Shown in pieces: positions 39,640 to 50,360 of a DNA stretch of 64,000 nucleotides. Position numbers and translations under genes: made by a program. Position 1 is the first letter of the stretch, and the number at the start of each line of letters is the position of its first letter. Source of the DNA: Urophycis tenuis (lineage: Eukaryota > Chordata > Actinopteri > Gadiformes > Phycidae); contig JAXIVH010000038.1 in the NCBI GenBank assembly GCA_036785325.1, forward strand, positions 947,501 to 1,011,500, in the 5' to 3' direction. A model generated the notes under the pieces. The model made no database searches. It was not told the DNA's origin and saw only the letters and a program-made list of their open reading frames with translations.

Positions 39640-39850
39640 CACGCGTTTTTTTTGTAATACGTGTAGCTATGATAAAGGACACATGTTTTGGCCTGTTTTA
39701 TTATTCATAGTTGGCTTAACAGTAATAGAATATTATTATATGCTATAAGTGACCAGACGTCCGAGATCAAAACTGGGAGCATAATCCCCGAGAAGGGGGA
39801 AAAAAAGGGTCAGCTATGTTTAAGTATATATATATATGTGTGTGTATATA

Positions 39851-39900
<50 letters not shown>

Positions 39901-40584
39901 AATCACTTACTTGGAACGGCATGATCCCACATCGCTGTGAAGGGATGGCGTTAACCAGGTGGGCGTGCAACCCCTCGAGAGAGTTGCTGCCTCACCGGCA
40001 CTTGTACTTGTTCAGCCGGATGCAGTTCTTCACAACCACCTTCACAGAGACATACAGCTGTATGCCAGGGGGGTCCTGTAACACACAACCTATTACAAGG
40101 TCCTCATTTATGCTGGTGTCATTTTGAAATGTTACCATATACAAGTTTGAATGGTTTTGACACACGATGACTGCAGAGACAGCTGCAGGATGGCCCACGA
40201 AGCAGGACGGAGGGGGCCTGTGGCTGTGCGGGGAGGACCAGCGGTATGGGTGCTGCCGACACAGGGGGCGGGCGGGCCACAGGCTGATGCAGCAGGAGGC
40301 CTCGGCTGGAGGCGGGTGGGCGCAGGAGGCTTCGGCCGGGTGGAGGACGACAACGCAGTGGGCTGAACGGGCCGGTTGGTGGGAGTCACAGGCTCTGGCT
40401 CATCAACAAATAACCTGGAAATATAAAATACACACGTGATCAGTATTGATATTGATATCTTTTATAAGAACACTGTTCATACTGTTTACACTTTTTATAC
40501 AACTGTTTATACAATGTCCATACTGTTTATTTATTAATGTTTATCACTGACAATAAAGTTGACTTGGTAGGACTTGTGTGCTAT
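39640..40584 (-). repeat. Exon-bearing insert, copy 12
   Basis: Complete insert with the shortest repeat tract (39824-39897). The right end is the most diverged: CACTGACAATAAAGTTGAC instead of CACTGAAAAATAAAGGTGAC, and ATACTGTTTAC instead of ATACCGTTTAC. Confidence 0.9.
39911..40414 (-). pseudogene. Captured exon fragment, stop allele (copy 12)
   Basis: Same exon; TGA at 39992-39994. It combines the stop with the Q allele (VLQDPP) and has a private A to V change (EDLVIGC). The stop and the H/Q site are therefore not fully linked. Confidence 0.65.
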
Positions 40585-40902
40585 TTTCTTTCCACAGCCA
40601 ACAGAACACACATGAATCAGCTTTTTATTTCGACGACCCGTGGGCAAATATAGTCATGCCATACGTCGTTGGAAAGCTTAGATTTTCCCGCTTAAAATGA
40701 GCCCATCTCTGATCAATTTGGTTGCTCACAGACAAAACTGCGTCAGGTTGACTGAAGTCTACCCAGCAGCTAAAAAAAAACCTTCAACGCTTCAATTAAC
40801 ATGAATCTTTCCTTACAGAACACAAATTAATTAGCTTAGTATTTCAACGACCCATGAGTCAATATAGTCTAGCCATACGCCGTTGGAAAGCTTAGATTTT
40901 CC
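40585..40902 (+). repeat. 214-bp satellite, last 1.5 units of block 1
   Basis: Terminal units before the subtelomere-type array. They are more diverged than interior units: TCTCTGATCAATTTGG, CTAAAAAAAAACCTTC, AACATGAATC. The array stops within AAGCTTAGATTTTCC at about 40889-40902. Confidence 0.9.
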
Positions 40903-41519
40903 TTCCTTATCTCGATGACCCCCCCCACCTCATCCAACGACTCGGTAGTTGAATAGGGGATCAAAGGCAGTTGCACTCGCCAATATCTAGTCATCCGCAG
41001 CTCTCTTTTCCCATATTACCAAGAATGAAGTAAAACGAAATGGTTATCTGTCTTGTTGTGATATAACCGCTGATTTGGAGATATAGACTTGTTTTTCCTT
41101 TTCCCAAAGGTTTTCTTTGTTCCAAGATGGAGGTCAATCTAGTTTGATTGAAGGTACTTCCAATGCATTGGTATATTTACTTATTTGAATAAAGACGAGT
41201 CACAGCTGGAGTGAGACTTTTCTTTTCCATTTCTATTTTAGTATAAACGTGCTATCGAAATATTAGGACACGTCATCAGTAGTGGACCCTGGGATCATAG
41301 GGTGTTTCTGGCCATTGTCACTATACACCCTCACCCAAGGGAGGCCCCCCCGAGAGTGATCAATTCTCAAGGTGTGTCGTTTCCGAAATGGAATTGGTAT
41401 TGGGTTTAAGCTTTTTTAGGAGTGATCATTTGTTGAGGTAACGTCGAGGTAAGTAAAGGTAAGTAAAACACTTTTTAGGATACATTGTTTTGGTTATGGA
41501 GAGGAGGGGGCACATACTT

Positions 41520-41881
41520 ACCCCCTGACCAGCACAAACCAGTTGTTAACACCGCTAGGTAGCCCTGGTTTGGCCAATCAGGGCCGGAGCTTGGTTCTTG
41601 TCCTCTGTTGGGTCCAGATGAACTAGCAGAAAACTGGGGTCACGAAGGACCGAGGCCAGCCGTGACAAAGCACTGCCTCCACGGTCCCCCAATGCAGCTA
41701 TCCTCAGCGATGGGTGTCCAGACCTAGGAAAGACCAAGACCAGCCCCGACCAGCGGTGCCTTCCCAGTCGGTCCCAGGGTAGGAAAGGCCAAGGCCAGCC
41801 GCGACTAAGCACTGCCTCCCTGGCCCCTCCAGGACCCCATGCCGAACAGCCTGTTAATAACAATTCCTGTGCCCCATACAC
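41520..41881 (-). other. GC-rich module of U1 with 55-bp repeats and a 108-codon open frame
   Basis: Two tandem 55-bp repeats lie at 41718-41772 and 41773-41827 (both with GGAAAG(A/G)CCAAG(A/G)CCAGCC), plus a related piece at 41647-41690. A 108-codon minus-strand frame (41555-41881, starting MYGAQELLL) covers them. It resembles no protein I know, and in the diverged copy at 60809-61135 all the changes I see alter the amino acid, which argues against coding. Downstream on the minus strand is a consensus splice donor, GGGTAAGTATG, so the module could be an exon of a non-coding transcript. Expression unknown. Confidence 0.5.
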
Positions 41882-42075
41882 CGCGCGACTACAGCGATTG
41901 TGTAGGGAGTTGACCTTAGAGAAGACTCAATGGCTTACTTTCCTCACCCAAAACAACAATTTCTTGGGGTAGTCTATTCTCGCCGTAGGTACTTCGGTAA
42001 TGGGTTTTTTTGTGAAAAGTTTTCCGGATGAAATGCATGCTGGGTAATTGTCTTCTTCCTCCAATATGTCAAGTG

Positions 42076-42996
42076 TAGGTTAAGGTTAGGGTAGATTTAG
42101 GGGTAGAGTTAGCAGTTAACCTTAACGTTAGGTTTGAAGTAAATGGGAGGGGTTGCGGTTAGGGTTAAGGTTAGGGCTGAGGTTAGGGTTAGGTATAAGG
42201 TTACGGTTTAGGGTTAAGGTTAGGGTTAAGGTTAGGGTTACGGTTAGGGCTAAGGTTAGGGCTAAGGTTAGAGTAAGGGTTAGGGTTAGCGTTACGGTTA
42301 GGGTTAGGGTTAGAGGTTAGGGGTTAGGGGTTAGGGTTAAGATGAGGGCTGAGGTTAGGGTTAAGGTTAGGGCTGAGGTTAGGGTTAGGTTTAAGGTTAG
42401 GGATAAGGTTAGGGTTGGGGTTACGGCTGAGATTGGGGTTAAGGTTAGGGTTGAGGTTAGGGTTAGTGTTATGGATAAGGTTAGGTTAAGTGTTAGGGCC
42501 AAGGTTAGGGTTAAGGTTATGGTTAAGATTAGGGTTAGGGCTAGAATTAGGGTTAGGGCTAAGGTTAGGGTTAGGGTTATGGCTGAGGTTAGGGTTAAGG
42601 TTAGGTTTGAGGTTAGTGTTAAGGTTAGGGCCAAGGTTAGGGTTAGGGTTAAGGTTAGGGTTAGGGCTAAGGTTAGGGTTAGGGTTATGGCTGAGGCTAG
42701 GGTTAGGGCTAAAGTTAGGGCAAAGGTTAGAGTTAGGGTTAGCGTTAGAGTTAGGGTAGGGTTAGTGTTGGAGGTTAGGGTAGGCTTAGGGTTAGAGTTA
42801 GAGTAGGGGTTAGGGTTAGAGTTAGAGTAGGGGTTAGGGTTAGTGTTAAGGCTAAGGTTAGGGGTTGAGGTTAGTGTTAAGATTAGGGCCAAGGTAAGGG
42901 TTAGTGTTAGGGTTGAGTTAGGGTTAGGGCTAAGGTTAGGCCTATGGTTAGGGTTGGGGTTGAGGTTATCCCTAGGGTTAGAGTTAGAGCTAGAGA
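42076..42996 (+). repeat. Degenerate interstitial telomeric repeat in U1
   Basis: About 0.92 kb of GGTTAGGGTT and GGTTAAGGTT hexamers with variants such as GGGCTAAGG, GGTTATGG and GGTTGAGG. The G-rich strand is +. Long open frames on both strands (242 codons of Leu-Thr on minus, Val-Arg-Val on plus) follow automatically from a 6-base period that avoids stops and are not genes. Confidence 0.92.
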
Positions 42997-43144
42997 TTGA
43001 GGAAGGTAGAGTCAAGGTGAGACAGTCTGTACGGACTGAACTCACCCCCGCCGGATCGGGCTAGTACACTCTATCTCCCCCAACTCCCTCATTTCCATGA
43101 GGGAAGACAGGGGAGAAGAGATGGGAGGAGTATATATATTTAAT

Positions 43145-43290
43145 ATATATTTTTTTTGTAAATAAATACATCGAGAGACTCACCGCTGGAGTGGGTTTTA
43201 ATCTTTGTATTCAAGGTTGTTCCTCCTCTTTTGATTCCTCGCTGGTGGTGCGTCGTCTCCACCTAGTGGTCGTTTTGTGAAGAAGAGTTA
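43145..43290 (+). repeat. Module 1 of U1 tail, with CTCF-like motif
   Basis: Starts AAATAAATACATCGAGAGAC, contains CACCGCTGGAGTGGGTTTTA and TTTTGATTC, and ends with CCACCTAGTGGTCGTTTTGT. The same order of blocks recurs ~310 bp downstream as module 2, so the two are diverged copies of one ~125-bp element. Confidence 0.75.
43259..43269 (+). promoter_or_regulatory. CTCF-like core motif (U1, first)
   Basis: CCACCTAGTGG fits the CTCF core CCMYCTRGTGG at every position. Flanks (TCT before, TCG after) are only partly consensus. Binding not shown. Confidence 0.4.
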
Positions 43291-43339
43291 TAGAAATAGA
43301 AATAGAAATACTCTATTGTTCCCAGGTTGGGAAATTGCA
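43287..43339 (-). mobile_element. Old antisense LINE 3' tail (U1)
   Basis: Read on minus: GCAATTTCCCAACCTGGGAA, then a (TATTTC)n-like tail. This matches the type of 3' end seen on + at 60598-60657 and is typical of L2/CR1-type fish LINEs or the SINEs that share their tails. Only the last ~50 bp survive. Confidence 0.55.
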
Positions 43340-43473
43340 TTAATAGGTAAGTAATAATAATAATAATAGGTAATTGCAATAGTTGGTAAGGTAATCTATA
43401 TTTAATTTATTTATTTATATTTGTATATTTATTTAGTCTATTTATTTATTCATTTTTGTTTATTTATTTATTT

Positions 43474-43590
43474 AGATAAAGAGGATCACAGCTGGAGTGA
43501 GTTTTTAGTCTTTGTGTTAAAGGCTGGTTGCCTTCTTTTGATTCTTCAGTGGTGGTCCATCGCCTCCATCTAGTGGTCGTTTTGTGAATA
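43474..43590 (+). repeat. Module 2 of U1 tail, with CTCF-like motif
   Basis: Starts GATAAAGAGGATCACAGCTG, has GGAGTGAGTTTTTAGTCTTT, TTTTGATTCTTC, and ends CCATCTAGTGGTCGTTTTGT. A diverged copy of module 1. The short GAATAAAGACGAGTCACAGC patch early in every unit (41189 in U1) is a third, shorter relative. Confidence 0.75.
43566..43576 (+). promoter_or_regulatory. CTCF-like core motif (U1, second)
   Basis: CCATCTAGTGG, full match to CCMYCTRGTGG, same orientation as the first motif 307 bp away. Confidence 0.4.
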
Positions 43591-44839
43591 ACAGTTGGTA
43601 AGGTAATATAAATGGGTTGTGTAGAGAGCCCGTTCTTTCGATGGCCCTGGCTCGGTTAGGTTCGTTAGAGTTATCTCGATGACCCCCCCCACCTCATCCA
43701 ACGACTCGGTAGTTGAATAGGGGATCAAAGGCAGTTGCACTCGCCAATATCTAGTCATCCGCAGCTCTCTTTTCCCATATTACCAAGAATGAAGTAAAAC
43801 GAAATGGTTATCTGTCTTGTTGTGATATAACCGCTGATTTGGAGATATAGACTTGTTTTTCCTTTTCCCAAAGGTTTTCTTTGTTCCAAGATGAAGGTCA
43901 ATCTAGTTTGATTGAAGGTACTTCCAATGCATTGGTATATTTACTTATTTGAATAAAGACGAGTCACAGCTGGAGTGAGACTTTTCTTTTCCATTTCTAT
44001 TTTAGTATAAACGTGCTATCGAAATATTAGGACACGTCATCAGTAGTGGACCCTGGGATCATAGGGTGTTTCTGGCCATTGTCACTATACACCCTCACCC
44101 AAGGGAGGCCCCCCCGAGAGTGATCAATTCTCAAGGTGTGTCGTTTCCGAAATGGAATTGGTATTGGGTTTAAGCTTTTTTAGGAGTGATCATTTGTTGA
44201 GGTAACGTCGAGGTAAGTAAAGGTAAGTAAAACACTTTTTAGGATACATTGTTTTGGTTATGGAGAGGAGGGGGCACATACTTACCCCCTGACCAGCACA
44301 AACCAGTTGTTAACACCACTAGGTAGCCCTGGTTTGGCCAATCAGGGCCGGAGCTTGGTTCTTGTCCTCTGTTGGGTCCAGATGAACTAGCAGAAAACTG
44401 GGGTCACGAAGGACCGAGGCCAGCCGTGACAAAGCACTGCCTCCACGGTCCCCCAATGCAGCTATCCTCAGCGATGGGTGTCCAGACCTAGGAAAGACCA
44501 AGACCAGCCCCGACCAGCGGTGCCTTCCCAGTCGGTCCCAGGGTAGGAAAGGCCAAGGCCAGCCGCGACTAAGCACTGCCTCCCTGGCCCCTCCAGGACC
44601 CCATGCCGAACAGCCTGTTAATAACAATTCCTGTGCCCCATACACCGCGCGACTACAGAGATTGTGTAGGAAGTTGACCTTAGAGAAGACTCAATGGCTT
44701 ACTTTCCTCACCCAAAACAACAATTTCTTGGGGTAGTCTATTCTCGCCGTAGGTACTTCGGTAATGGGTTTTTTTGTGAAAAGTTTTCCGGATGAAATGC
44801 ATGCTGGGTAATTGTCTTCTTCCTCCAATATGTCAAGTG

Positions 44840-45756
44840 TAGGTTAAGGTTAGGGTAGATTTAGGGGTAGAGTTAGCAGTTAACCTTAACGTTAGGTTTG
44901 AAGTAAATGGGAGGGGTTGCGGTTAGGGTTAAGGTTAGGGTTAGGTATAAGGTTACGGTTTAGGGTTAAGGTTAGGGTTAAGGTGAGGGTTACGGTTAGG
45001 GCTAAGGTTAGGGCTAAGGTTAGAGTAAGGGTTAGGGTTAGCGTTACGGTTAGGGTAAGGTTAGGGTTAGAGGTTAGGGGTTAGGGGTTAGGGTTAAGAT
45101 GAGGGCTGAGGTTAGGGTTAAGGATAGGGCTGAGGTTAGGGTTAGGTTTAAGGTTAGGGATAAGGTTAGGGTTGGGGTTACGGCTGAGATTGGGGTTAAG
45201 GTTAGGGTTGAGGTTAGGGTTAGTGTTATGGATAAGGTTAGGTTAAGTGTTAGGGCCAAGGTTAGGGTTAAGGTTATGGTTAAGATTAGGGTTAGGGCTA
45301 GAATTAGGGTTAGGGCTAAGGTTAGGGTTAGGGTTATGGCTGAGGTTAGGGTTAAGGTTAGGTTTGAGGTTAGTGTTAAGGTTAGGGCCAAGGTTAGGGT
45401 TAGGGTTAAGGTTAGAGTTAGGGCTAAGGTTAGGGTTAGGGTTATGGCTGAGGCTAGGGTTAGGGCTAAAGTTAGGGCAAAGGTTAGAGTTAGGGTTAGC
45501 GTTAGAGTTAGGGTAGGGTTAGTGTTGGAGGTTAGGGTAGGCTTAGGGTTAGAGTTAGAGTAGGGGTTAGGGTTGGAGTTAGAGTAGGGGTTAGGGTTAG
45601 TGTTAAGGCTAAGGTTAGGGGTTGAGGTTAGTGTTAAGATTAGGGCCAAGGTAAGGGTTAGTGTTAGGGTTGAGTTAGGGTTAGGGCTAAGGTTAGGCCT
45701 ATGGTTAGGGTTGGGGTTGAGGTTATCCCTAGGGTTAGAGTTAGAGCTAGAGATTG
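44840..45756 (+). repeat. Degenerate interstitial telomeric repeat in U2
   Basis: As in U1, lacking one ~20-bp internal step near 44940 (the GGGCTGAGGTTAGGG block of U1). Confidence 0.92.
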
Positions 45757-46015
45757 AGGAAGGTAGAGTCAAGGTGAGACAGTCTGTACGGACTGAACTC
45801 ACCCCCGCCGGATCGGGCTAGTACACTCTATCTCCCCCAACTCCCTCATTTCCATGAGGGAAGACAGGGGAGAAGAGATGGGAGGAGTATATATATTTAA
45901 TATATATTTTTTTAGTAAATAAATACATCGAGAGACTCACCGCTGGAGTGGGTTTTAATCTTTGTATTCAAGGTTGTTCCTCCTCTTTTGATTCCTCGCT
46001 GGTGGTGCGTCGTCT

Positions 46016-46026
46016 CCACCTAGTGG
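46016..46026 (+). promoter_or_regulatory. CTCF-like core motif (U2, first)
   Basis: CCACCTAGTGG at the same place as in U1. Confidence 0.4.
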
Positions 46027-46319
46027 TCGTTTTGTGAAGAAGAGTTATAGAAATAGAAATAGAAATACTCTATTGTTCCCAGGTTGGGAAATTGCATTAA
46101 TAGGTAAGTAATAATAATAATAGGTAATTGCAATAGTTGGTAAGGTAATCTATATTTAATTTATTTATTTATATTTGTATATTTATTTAGTCTATTTATT
46201 TATTCATTTTTGTTTATTTATTTATTTAGATAAAGAGGATCACAGCTGGAGTGAGTTTTTAGTCTTTGTGTTAAAGGCTGGTTGCCTTCTTTTGATTCTT
46301 CAGTGGTGGTCCATCGCCT

Positions 46320-46330
46320 CCATCTAGTGG
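46320..46330 (+). promoter_or_regulatory. CTCF-like core motif (U2, second)
   Basis: CCATCTAGTGG at the same place as in U1. Confidence 0.4.
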
Positions 46331-47596
46331 TCGTTTTGTGAATAACAGTTGGTAAGGTAATATAAATGGGTTGTGTAGAGAGCCCGTTCTTTCGATGGCC
46401 CTGGCTCGGTTAGGTTCGTTAGAGTTATCTCGATGACCCCTCCCCCCACCTCATCCAACGACTCGGTAGTTGAATAGGGGATCAAAGGCAGTTGCACTCG
46501 CCAATATCTAGTCATCCGCAGCTCTCTTTTCCCATATTACCAAGAATGAAGTAAAACGAAATGGTTATCTGTCTTGTTGTGATATAACCGCTGATTTGGA
46601 GATATAGACTTGTTTTTCCTTTTCCCAAAGGTTTTCTTTGTTCCAAGATGAAGGTCAATCTAGTTTGATTGAAGGTACTTCCAATGCATTGGTATATTTA
46701 CTTATTTGAATAAAGACGAGTCACAGCTGGAGTGAAACTTTTCTTTTCCATTTCTATTTTAGTATAAACGTGCTATCGAAATATTAGGACACGTCATCAG
46801 TAGTGGACCCTGGGATCATAGGGTGTTTCTGGCCATTGTCACTATACACCCTCACCCAAGGGAGGCCCCCCCGAGAGTGATCAATTCTCAAGGTGTGTCG
46901 TTTCCGAAATGGAATTGGTATTGGGTTTAAGCTTTTTTAGGAGTGATCATTTGTTGAGGTAACGTCGAGGTAAGTAAAGGTAAGTAAAACACTTTTTAGG
47001 ATACATTGTTTTGGTTATGGAGAGGAGGGGGCACATACTTACTCCCTGACCAGCACAAACCAGTTGTTAACACCGCTAGGTAGCCCTGGTTTGGCCAATC
47101 AGGGCCGGAGCTTGGTTCTTGTCCTCTGTTGGGTCCAGATGAACTAGCAGAAAACTGGGGTCACGAAGGACCGAGGCCAGCCGTGACAAAGCACTGCCTC
47201 CACGGTCCCCCAATGCAGCTATCCTCAGCGATGGGTGTCCAGACCTAGGAAAGACCAAGACCAGCCCCGACCAGCGGTGCCTTCCCAGTCGGTCCCAGGG
47301 TAGGAAAGGCCAAGGCCAGCCGCGACTAAGCACTGCCTCCCTGGCCCCTCCAGGACCCCATGCCGAACAGCCTGTTAATAACAATTCCTGTGCCCCATAC
47401 ACCGCGCGACTACAGAGATTGTGTAGGAAGTTGACCTTAGAGAAGACTCAATGGCTTACTTTCCTCACCCAAAACAACAATTTCTTGGGGTAGTCTATTC
47501 TCGCCGTAGGTACTTCGGTAATGGGTTTTTTTGTGAAAAGTTTTCCGGATGAAATGCATGCTGGGTAATTGTCTTCTTCCTCCAATATGTCAAGTG

Positions 47597-48518
47597 TAGG
47601 TTAAGGTTAGGGTAGATTTAGGGGTAGAGTTAGCAGTTAACCTTAACGTTAGGTTTGAAGTAAATGGGAGGGGTTGCGGTTAGGGCTGAGGTTAGGGTTA
47701 GGTATAAGGTTACGGTTTAGGGTTAAGGTTAGGGTTAAGGTTAGGGTTACGGTTAGGGCTAAGGTTAGGGCTAAGGTTAGAGTAAGGGTTAGGGTTAGCG
47801 TTACGGTTAGGGTAAGGTTAGGGTTAGGGTTAGAGGTTAGGGGTTAGGGGTTAGGGTTAAGATGAGGGCTGAGGTTAGGGTTAAGGTTAGGGCTGAGGTT
47901 AGGGTTAGGTTTAAGGTTAGGGATAAGGTTAGGGTTGGGGTTACGGCTGAGATTGGGGTTAAGGTTAGGGTTGAGGTTAGGGTTAGTGTTATGGATAAGG
48001 TTAGGTTAAGTGTTAGGGCCAAGGTTAGGGTTAAGGTTATGGTTAAGATTAGGGTTAGGGCTAGAATTAGGGTTAGGGCTAAGGTTAGGGTTAGGGTTAT
48101 GGCTGAGGTTAGGGTTAAGGTTAGGTTTGAGGTTAGTGTTAAGGTTAGGGCCAAGGTTAGGGTTAGGGTTAAGGTTAGGGTTAGGGCTAAGGTTAGGGTT
48201 AGGGTTATGGCTGAGGCTAGGGTTAGGGCTAAAGTTAGGGCAAAGGTTAGAGTTAGGGTTAGCGTTAGAGTTAGGGTAGGGTTAGTGTTGGAGGTTAGGG
48301 TAGGCTTAGGGTTAGAGTTAGAGTAGGGGTTAGGGTTAGAGTTAGAGTAGGGGTTAGGGTTAGTGTTAAGGCTAAGGTTAGGGGTGGAGGTTAGTGTTAA
48401 GATTAGGGCCAAGGTAAGGGTTAGTGTTAGGGTTGAGTTAGGGTTAGGGCTAAGGTTAGGCCTATGGTTAGGGTTGGGGTTGAGGTTATCCCTAGGGTTA
48501 GAGTTAGAGCTAGAGATT
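47597..48518 (+). repeat. Degenerate interstitial telomeric repeat in U3
   Basis: As in U1, missing a different short internal step near 47680. Confidence 0.92.
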
Positions 48519-48778
48519 GAGGAAGGTAGAGTCAAGGTGAGACAGTCTTTACGGACTGAACTCACCCCCGCCGGATCGGGCTAGTACACTCTATCTCCCC
48601 CAACTCCCTCATTTCCATGAGGGAAGACAGGGGAGAAGAGATGGGAGGAGTATATATATTTAATATATATTTTTTTAGTAAATAAATACATCGAGAGACT
48701 CACCGCTGGAGTGGGTTTTAATCTTTGTATTCAAGGTTGTTCCTCCTCTTTTGATTCCTCGCTGGTGGTGCGTCGTCT

Positions 48779-48789
48779 CCACCTAGTGG
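48779..48789 (+). promoter_or_regulatory. CTCF-like core motif (U3, first)
   Basis: CCACCTAGTGG, conserved position. Confidence 0.4.
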
Positions 48790-49086
48790 TCGTTTTGTGA
48801 AGAAGAGTTATAGAAATAGAAATAGAAATACTCTATTGTTCCCAGGTTGGGAAATTGCATTAATAGGTAAGTAATAATAATAATAATAGGTAATTGCAAT
48901 AGTTGGTAAGGTAATCTATATTTAATTTATTTATTTATATTTGTATATTTATTTAGTCTATTTATTTATTCATTTTTGTTTATTTATTTATTTAGATAAA
49001 GAGGATCACAGCTGGAGTGAGTTTTTCAGTCTTTGTGTTAAAGGCTGGTTGCCTTCTTTTGATTCTTCAGTGGTGGTCCATCGCCT

Positions 49087-49097
49087 CCATCTAGTGG
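49087..49097 (+). promoter_or_regulatory. CTCF-like core motif (U3, second)
   Basis: CCATCTAGTGG, conserved position. Confidence 0.4.
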
Positions 49098-50360
49098 TCG
49101 TTTTGTGAATAACAGTTGGTAAGGTAATATAAATGGGTTGTGTAGAGAGCCCGTTCTTTCGATGGCCCTGGCTCGGTTAGGTTCGTTAGAGTTATCTCGA
49201 TGACCCCCCCCCACCTCATCCAACGACTCGGTAGTTGAATAGGGGATCAAAGGCAGTTGCACTCGCCAATATCTAGTCATCCGCAGCTCTCTTTTCCCAT
49301 ATTACCAAGAATGAAGTAAAACGAAATGGTTATCTGTCTTGTTGTGATATAACCGCTGATTTGGAGATATAGACTTGTTTTTCCTTTTCCCAAAGGTTTT
49401 CATTGTTCCAAGATGAAGGTCAATCTAGTTTGATTGACGGTACTTCCAATGCATTGGTATATTTACTTATTTGAATAAAGACGAGTCACAGCTGGAGTGA
49501 GACTTTTCTTTTCCATTTCTATTTGAGTATAAACGTGCTATCGAAATATTAGGACACGTCATCAGTAGTGGACCCTGGGATCATAGGGTGTTTCTGGCCA
49601 TTGTCACTATACACCCTCACCCAAGGGAGGCCCCCCCGAGAGTGATCAATTCTCAAGGTGCGTCGTTTCCGAAATGGAATTGGTATTGGGTTTAAGCTTT
49701 TTTAGGAGTGATCATTTGTTGAGGTAACGTCGAGGTAAGTAAAGGTAAGTAAAACGCTTTTTAGGATACATTGTTTTGGTTATGGAGAGGAGGGGGCACA
49801 TACTTACCCCCTGACCAGCACAAACCAGTTGTTAACACCGCTAGGTAGCCCTGGTTTGGCCAATCAGGGCCGGAGCTTGGTTCTTGTCCTCTGTTGGGTC
49901 CAGATGAACTAGCAGAAAACTGGGGTCACGAAGGACCGAGGCCAGCCGTGACAAAGCACTGCCTCCACGGTCCCCCAATGCAGCTATCCTCAGCGATGGG
50001 TGTCCAGACCTAGGAAAGACCAAGACCAGCCCCGACCAGCGGTGCCTTCCCAGTCGGTCCCAGGGTAGGAAAGGCCAAGGCCAGCCGCGACTAAGCACTG
50101 CCTCCCTGGCCCCTCCAGGACCCCATGCCGAACAGCCTGTTAATAACAATTCCTGTGCCCCATACACCGCGCGACTACAGAGATTGTGTAGGAAGTTGAC
50201 CTTAGAGAAGACTCAATGGCTTACTTTCCTCACCCAAAACAACAATTTCTTGGGGTAGTCTATTCTCGCCGTAGGTACTTCGGTAATGGGTTTTTTTGTG
50301 AAAAGTTTTCCGGATGAAATGCATGCTGGGTAATTGTCTTCTTCCTCCAATATGTCAAGT

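Larger units (their letters stand above)
40910..43673. repeat. 2.76-kb subtelomere-type unit, U1
   Basis: First of four tandem copies, counted from TCTCGATGACCCCC. Order: a ~280-bp AT-rich start with AATAAAGACGAG; ~240 bp ending in paired GTAAGTAAAGGTAAGTAAAA; a GC-rich module (about 41520-41880); ~200 bp of linker; ~0.92 kb of degenerate telomere-like repeat; then ~0.68 kb with two related modules, an antisense LINE tail and short (TAA)n and (ATTT)n runs. Homology to U2-U4 is near-identical throughout. Nothing in it looks like a real protein gene. Confidence 0.9.
43674..46427. repeat. 2.76-kb subtelomere-type unit, U2
   Basis: Second tandem copy, near-identical to U1. Differences are mostly in simple runs: the poly-C after TCTCGATGA, the (TAA)n run, and a slightly shorter telomere-like tract. 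GC-rich module with the 108-codon frame at 44319-44645; antisense LINE tail at 46043-46096. Confidence 0.9.
46428..49194. repeat. 2.76-kb subtelomere-type unit, U3
   Basis: Third tandem copy. GC-rich module and 108-codon frame at 47076-47402; antisense LINE tail at 48807-48859. A single-base change (CTTACTCCCTG for CTTACCCCCTG) touches the donor-like motif flank. Confidence 0.9.

Noticed and set aside
1..40902. CRISPR-like array
   Set aside because: The repeats are head-to-tail 214-bp units with no unique spacers, in clearly eukaryotic DNA.
41510..41530. CATACTTACC as the 5' end of a U1 snRNA gene
   Set aside because: Only the first ~9 bases match; the rest of the RNA (stem-loops, Sm site) is absent. 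It is better read as a splice donor on the minus strand.
42317..43045. 242-codon minus-strand frame, and 154-codon plus-strand frame, repeated in each subtelomere-type unit
   Set aside because: They are translations of degenerate TTAGGG-type hexamers (Leu-Thr or Val-Arg repeats). A 6-base repeat without stops in a frame stays open by default.
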